From assembly GCF_020171525.1 (NCBI RefSeq), contig NZ_JAIVAI010000001.1, positions 186,001-250,000 of the forward strand: a stretch of 64,000 bases of DNA, written 5' to 3'. Numbering within the stretch: the stretch's first letter is position 1; every line of letters begins with the position of its first letter. The translations under genes were made by a program, and so were the position numbers. The notes under the pieces are model-generated. The model worked only from the letters and a program-made list of their open reading frames with translations, had not been told where the DNA came from and ran no database searches. The stretch is from Halobacillus yeomjeoni (GTDB lineage Bacteria; Bacillota; Bacilli; Bacillales; Halobacillaceae). Below, piece after piece: positions 61,953 through 64,000 of this stretch.

Positions 61953-62214
61953 TATCGAGACTATATGAACGATAGAAAACGTTGAAGGAACTGAGTAGAC
62001 GACATTCTATATTAGAGAGGCACCTCCTACGGCTGAAAGAGGCGCTATAGACACTGTTGTTGAAAGCTATTCCAGAGTGCGGCTAATCCCCGCCGGTGTC
62101 ACGCTTCGTTATCAGCGTTTGAGGTGATAGATGTTACGACGTCTATAATCAGGGTGGTACCGCGGATTATTAAGCTCCCGTCCCTGCCATTGGGCAGAGA
62201 TGGGAGCTTTTTTC
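61953..62214 (+). promoter_or_regulatory. T-box leader of alaS, specifier GCT (Ala)
   Basis: The T-box sequence AGGGTGGTACCGCGG begins near 62151. The terminator pairs AAGCTCCC (62172-62179) with GGGAGCTT (62202-62209) and ends in T. In stem I, GGAA (61987-61990) pairs with TTCC (62070-62073), AGTA is at 61994-61997, and GACGACA pairs with TGTTGTT. The specifier loop reads GAAA-GCT-A with GCT at 62066-62068, an alanine codon. Confidence 0.94.
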
Positions 62215-62263
62215 GTTTGTATAGACAAAACCATTCTTTTAAAAAATAAAGGAGGCATATGGG

Positions 62264-64000
62264 ATGAAAACATTAACTTCAGCGGATGTTCGACAAATGT
62301 TTTTAGATTTTTTCAAGGAGAAAGGGCATAGCGTCGAACCTAGTGCATCATTAGTCCCTCATGAGGACCCTACATTATTGTGGATCAACAGCGGAGTCGC
62401 TACATTAAAGAAATATTTTGATGGCCGGGTGACACCTGAAAACCCAAGAATCGTCAATGCTCAAAAATCAATTCGTACCAATGACATTGAAAATGTAGGA
62501 TTCACTGCAAGGCACCATACATTCTTTGAAATGCTGGGGAATTTCTCTATCGGTGATTATTTCAAAGAGGAAGCGATGGAATGGGCGTGGGAATTTTTAA
62601 CGAGTGATAAATGGATCGGGTTCGATCCGGAGAAATTAGCGGTGACCGTCCATCCAGAAGATGATGAAGCCTATGCAATCTGGAGAGACATAGTAGGACT
62701 GGATGAGGAGCGGATCATCCGTATTGAAGAAAACTTCTGGGATATTGGAGAAGGCCCAAGTGGTCCTAACACAGAAATTTTCTATGACCGTGGAGAGAAA
62801 TACGGGAATGATCCACAAGATCCGGAACTCTACCCAGGTGGGGAAAATGAGCGTTACTTAGAAATCTGGAACCTTGTATTCTCCCAGTTCAACCACAATC
62901 CAGATGATACTTACACTCCTTTACCTAAGAAAAACATCGATACAGGAATGGGTCTTGAGCGAATCGTTTGTGTCATTCAAGGGACAGAAACAAACTTCGA
63001 AACTGATTTATTCAAGCCGATCATAGAAGCTACAGAAAAAATGGCGGACTGCAAATATGGTGAAAAACAAAACCAGGATGCTTCCTTCAAAGTCATTGCT
63101 GATCACATGAGAACGGTGACTTTCGCAGTCAGTGACGGTGCCCTGCCTTCCAATGAAGGTCGTGGATATGTACTTCGCCGTTTACTTCGTCGTGCAGTCC
63201 GATTTGCTAAACAAATTGGTATCGAAAAGCCATTCATGTATCAGTTGGTTCCTGAAGTATCCAATATCATGGTCGACTTCTATCCAGAAGTGAAAGAAAA
63301 AGAAGCATTCATTCAAAATGTCATCAAGACAGAAGAAGAACGTTTCCATCAAACATTGAATGAAGGCTTGCAGATTCTTTCTGCGATTATGAAAGAGGAA
63401 ACGGAGAAAGGAAGCAACATTTTCCCGGGCACCGAGGTGTTCCGACTTTATGACACTTATGGCTTCCCTAAAGAATTAACAGAAGAGTATGTGGCAGAAG
63501 CAGGTTTCACAATTGATGAAGACGGCTTCAAATTCGAAATGGAGAAACAAAGAGAACGTGCCCGTAATGCTCGTCAGAAAACAGATTCTATGCAAATTCA
63601 GGAAGGTGTGCTCGGGGATGTACACGTCGAAAGTGATTTCATCGGCTACGATAAGATGTCACACGAATCTGAAATTGTCGAGATGATCAAGGGGAAAGAT
63701 TTCAGTGAGCATGCTGAAGCGGGAGATACGGTTTACGTATTTCTGAAAGAAACTCCTTTCTACGCTGAAAGCGGCGGCCAGATCGCTGATAAAGGGACGT
63801 TGAAAAACAATCACGTAACTCTTGAAGTGACGAACGTCCAAAAAGCGCCGAACGGCCAGCATATGCATGAAGCGGTTGTTCAAAGTGGATCCGTAAACAA
63901 AGGAGATTCTGTAACGGCAGAAGTCGATCAGCACACTCGTTCATTCATTGTGAAAAATCACACGGCTACTCACCTGCTGCACCAGGCATTAAAAGATGTA
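62264..64000 (+). CDS. alaS: Alanyl-tRNA synthetase (truncated by window end)
   Basis: This class II synthetase charges tRNA-Ala. The visible 579 codons (about two thirds of the usual 870-880) start [14 protein letters not shown], continue through the catalytic domain ([21 protein letters not shown] in part; NTGMGLER-type motif 3 as DTGMGLERI) and reach the editing domain with HTATHLL, the HxxxH zinc/editing motif, before the window ends. The ATG follows AAAGGAGGCATATGGG. It is controlled by the T-box leader just upstream. Confidence 0.97.
   Translation, partial: MKTLTSADVRQMFLDFFKEKGHSVEPSASLVPHEDPTLLWINSGVATLKKYFDGRVTPENPRIVNAQKSIRTNDIENVGFTARHHTFFEMLGNFSIGDYFKEEAMEWAWEFLTSDKWIGFDPEKLAVTVHPEDDEAYAIWRDIVGLDEERIIRIEENFWDIGEGPSGPNTEIFYDRGEKYGNDPQDPELYPGGENERYLEIWNLVFSQFNHNPDDTYTPLPKKNIDTGMGLERIVCVIQGTETNFETDLFKPIIEATEKMADCKYGEKQNQDASFKVIADHMRTVTFAVSDGALPSNEGRGYVLRRLLRRAVRFAKQIGIEKPFMYQLVPEVSNIMVDFYPEVKEKEAFIQNVIKTEEERFHQTLNEGLQILSAIMKEETEKGSNIFPGTEVFRLYDTYGFPKELTEEYVAEAGFTIDEDGFKFEMEKQRERARNARQKTDSMQIQEGVLGDVHVESDFIGYDKMSHESEIVEMIKGKDFSEHAEAGDTVYVFLKETPFYAESGGQIADKGTLKNNHVTLEVTNVQKAPNGQHMHEAVVQSGSVNKGDSVTAEVDQHTRSFIVKNHTATHLLHQALKDV

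Overview
The window comes from a spore-forming, low-to-moderate G+C Bacillota of the family Bacillaceae. The gene order follows the Bacillus subtilis chromosome from comC/spoIIB/maf through mreBCD, minCD, spoIVFAB, rplU-rpmA, spo0B-obg, pheBA, safA-coxA, ruvAB-queA-tgt, secDF, relA, hisS-aspS and recD2 to alaS. Acidic proteins, a single-stranded backbone of housekeeping plus sporulation genes, an RNase E/G gene between spoIVFB and rplU, and a type IV pilus operon point to a halotolerant genus close to Halobacillus. That genus assignment is inference.

Layout. 1-7794: a type IV pilus operon (pilB, pilT, pilC, a prepilin, prepilin peptidase, pilM, pilN, pilO), preceded by the tail of an unknown protein. 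7898-14343: spoIIB, maf, radC, then the cell-shape and division-site genes mreBCD and minCD. 14475-18591: the SpoIVFA/SpoIVFB intramembrane protease pair that activates sigma-K, RNase E/G, and the L21/Prp/L27 ribosomal operon with its L21 leader RNA. 18816-21986: spo0B-obg-pheB-pheA. 22153-27158: a spore-coat and cortex block (safA, a CotS-like kinase, coxA, bofC) with nadE and yebC among them. 27347-31682: ruvA-ruvB-DUF2905-queA-tgt-yajC. 31792-36770: YrzE, an ArsB/NhaD-type transporter, a 540-base sparse region, a DUF421 protein, spoVB on the minus strand, and comN. 36956-45376: secDF, lapA-like, recJ-apt, relA-dtd. 45750-50784: a four-SH3b amidase on the minus strand, then a T-box-controlled hisS-aspS operon. 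50851-54397: 6S RNA, rsfA and rarA (minus strand), a YczE-like membrane protein, cymR. 54420-64000: iscS, mnmA, a TPR protein, recD2, a TIM-barrel protein, a zinc-ribbon protein, an AI-2E-family permease, and a second T-box leader in front of a truncated alaS.

How the genes work together. Several blocks are functional units: pilus assembly and retraction; elongation and division-site selection; forespore-to-mother-cell signalling (SpoIVFA, SpoIVFB, BofC) with coat and cortex assembly (SafA, CoxA, SpoVB); ribosome maturation, in which Prp cleaves the N-terminal tail of L27; Holliday-junction resolution; queuosine tRNA modification; protein export; the stringent response; and sulfur transfer to tRNA. 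No CRISPR array, prophage, insertion sequence, rRNA or tRNA gene was found.

The items most worth a second look are the pilus operon in a monoderm spore-former, the hisS-aspS T-box whose specifier position reads an aspartate codon overlapping a histidine codon, and the region 33586-34127 with an unassigned promoter and a broken small reading frame.
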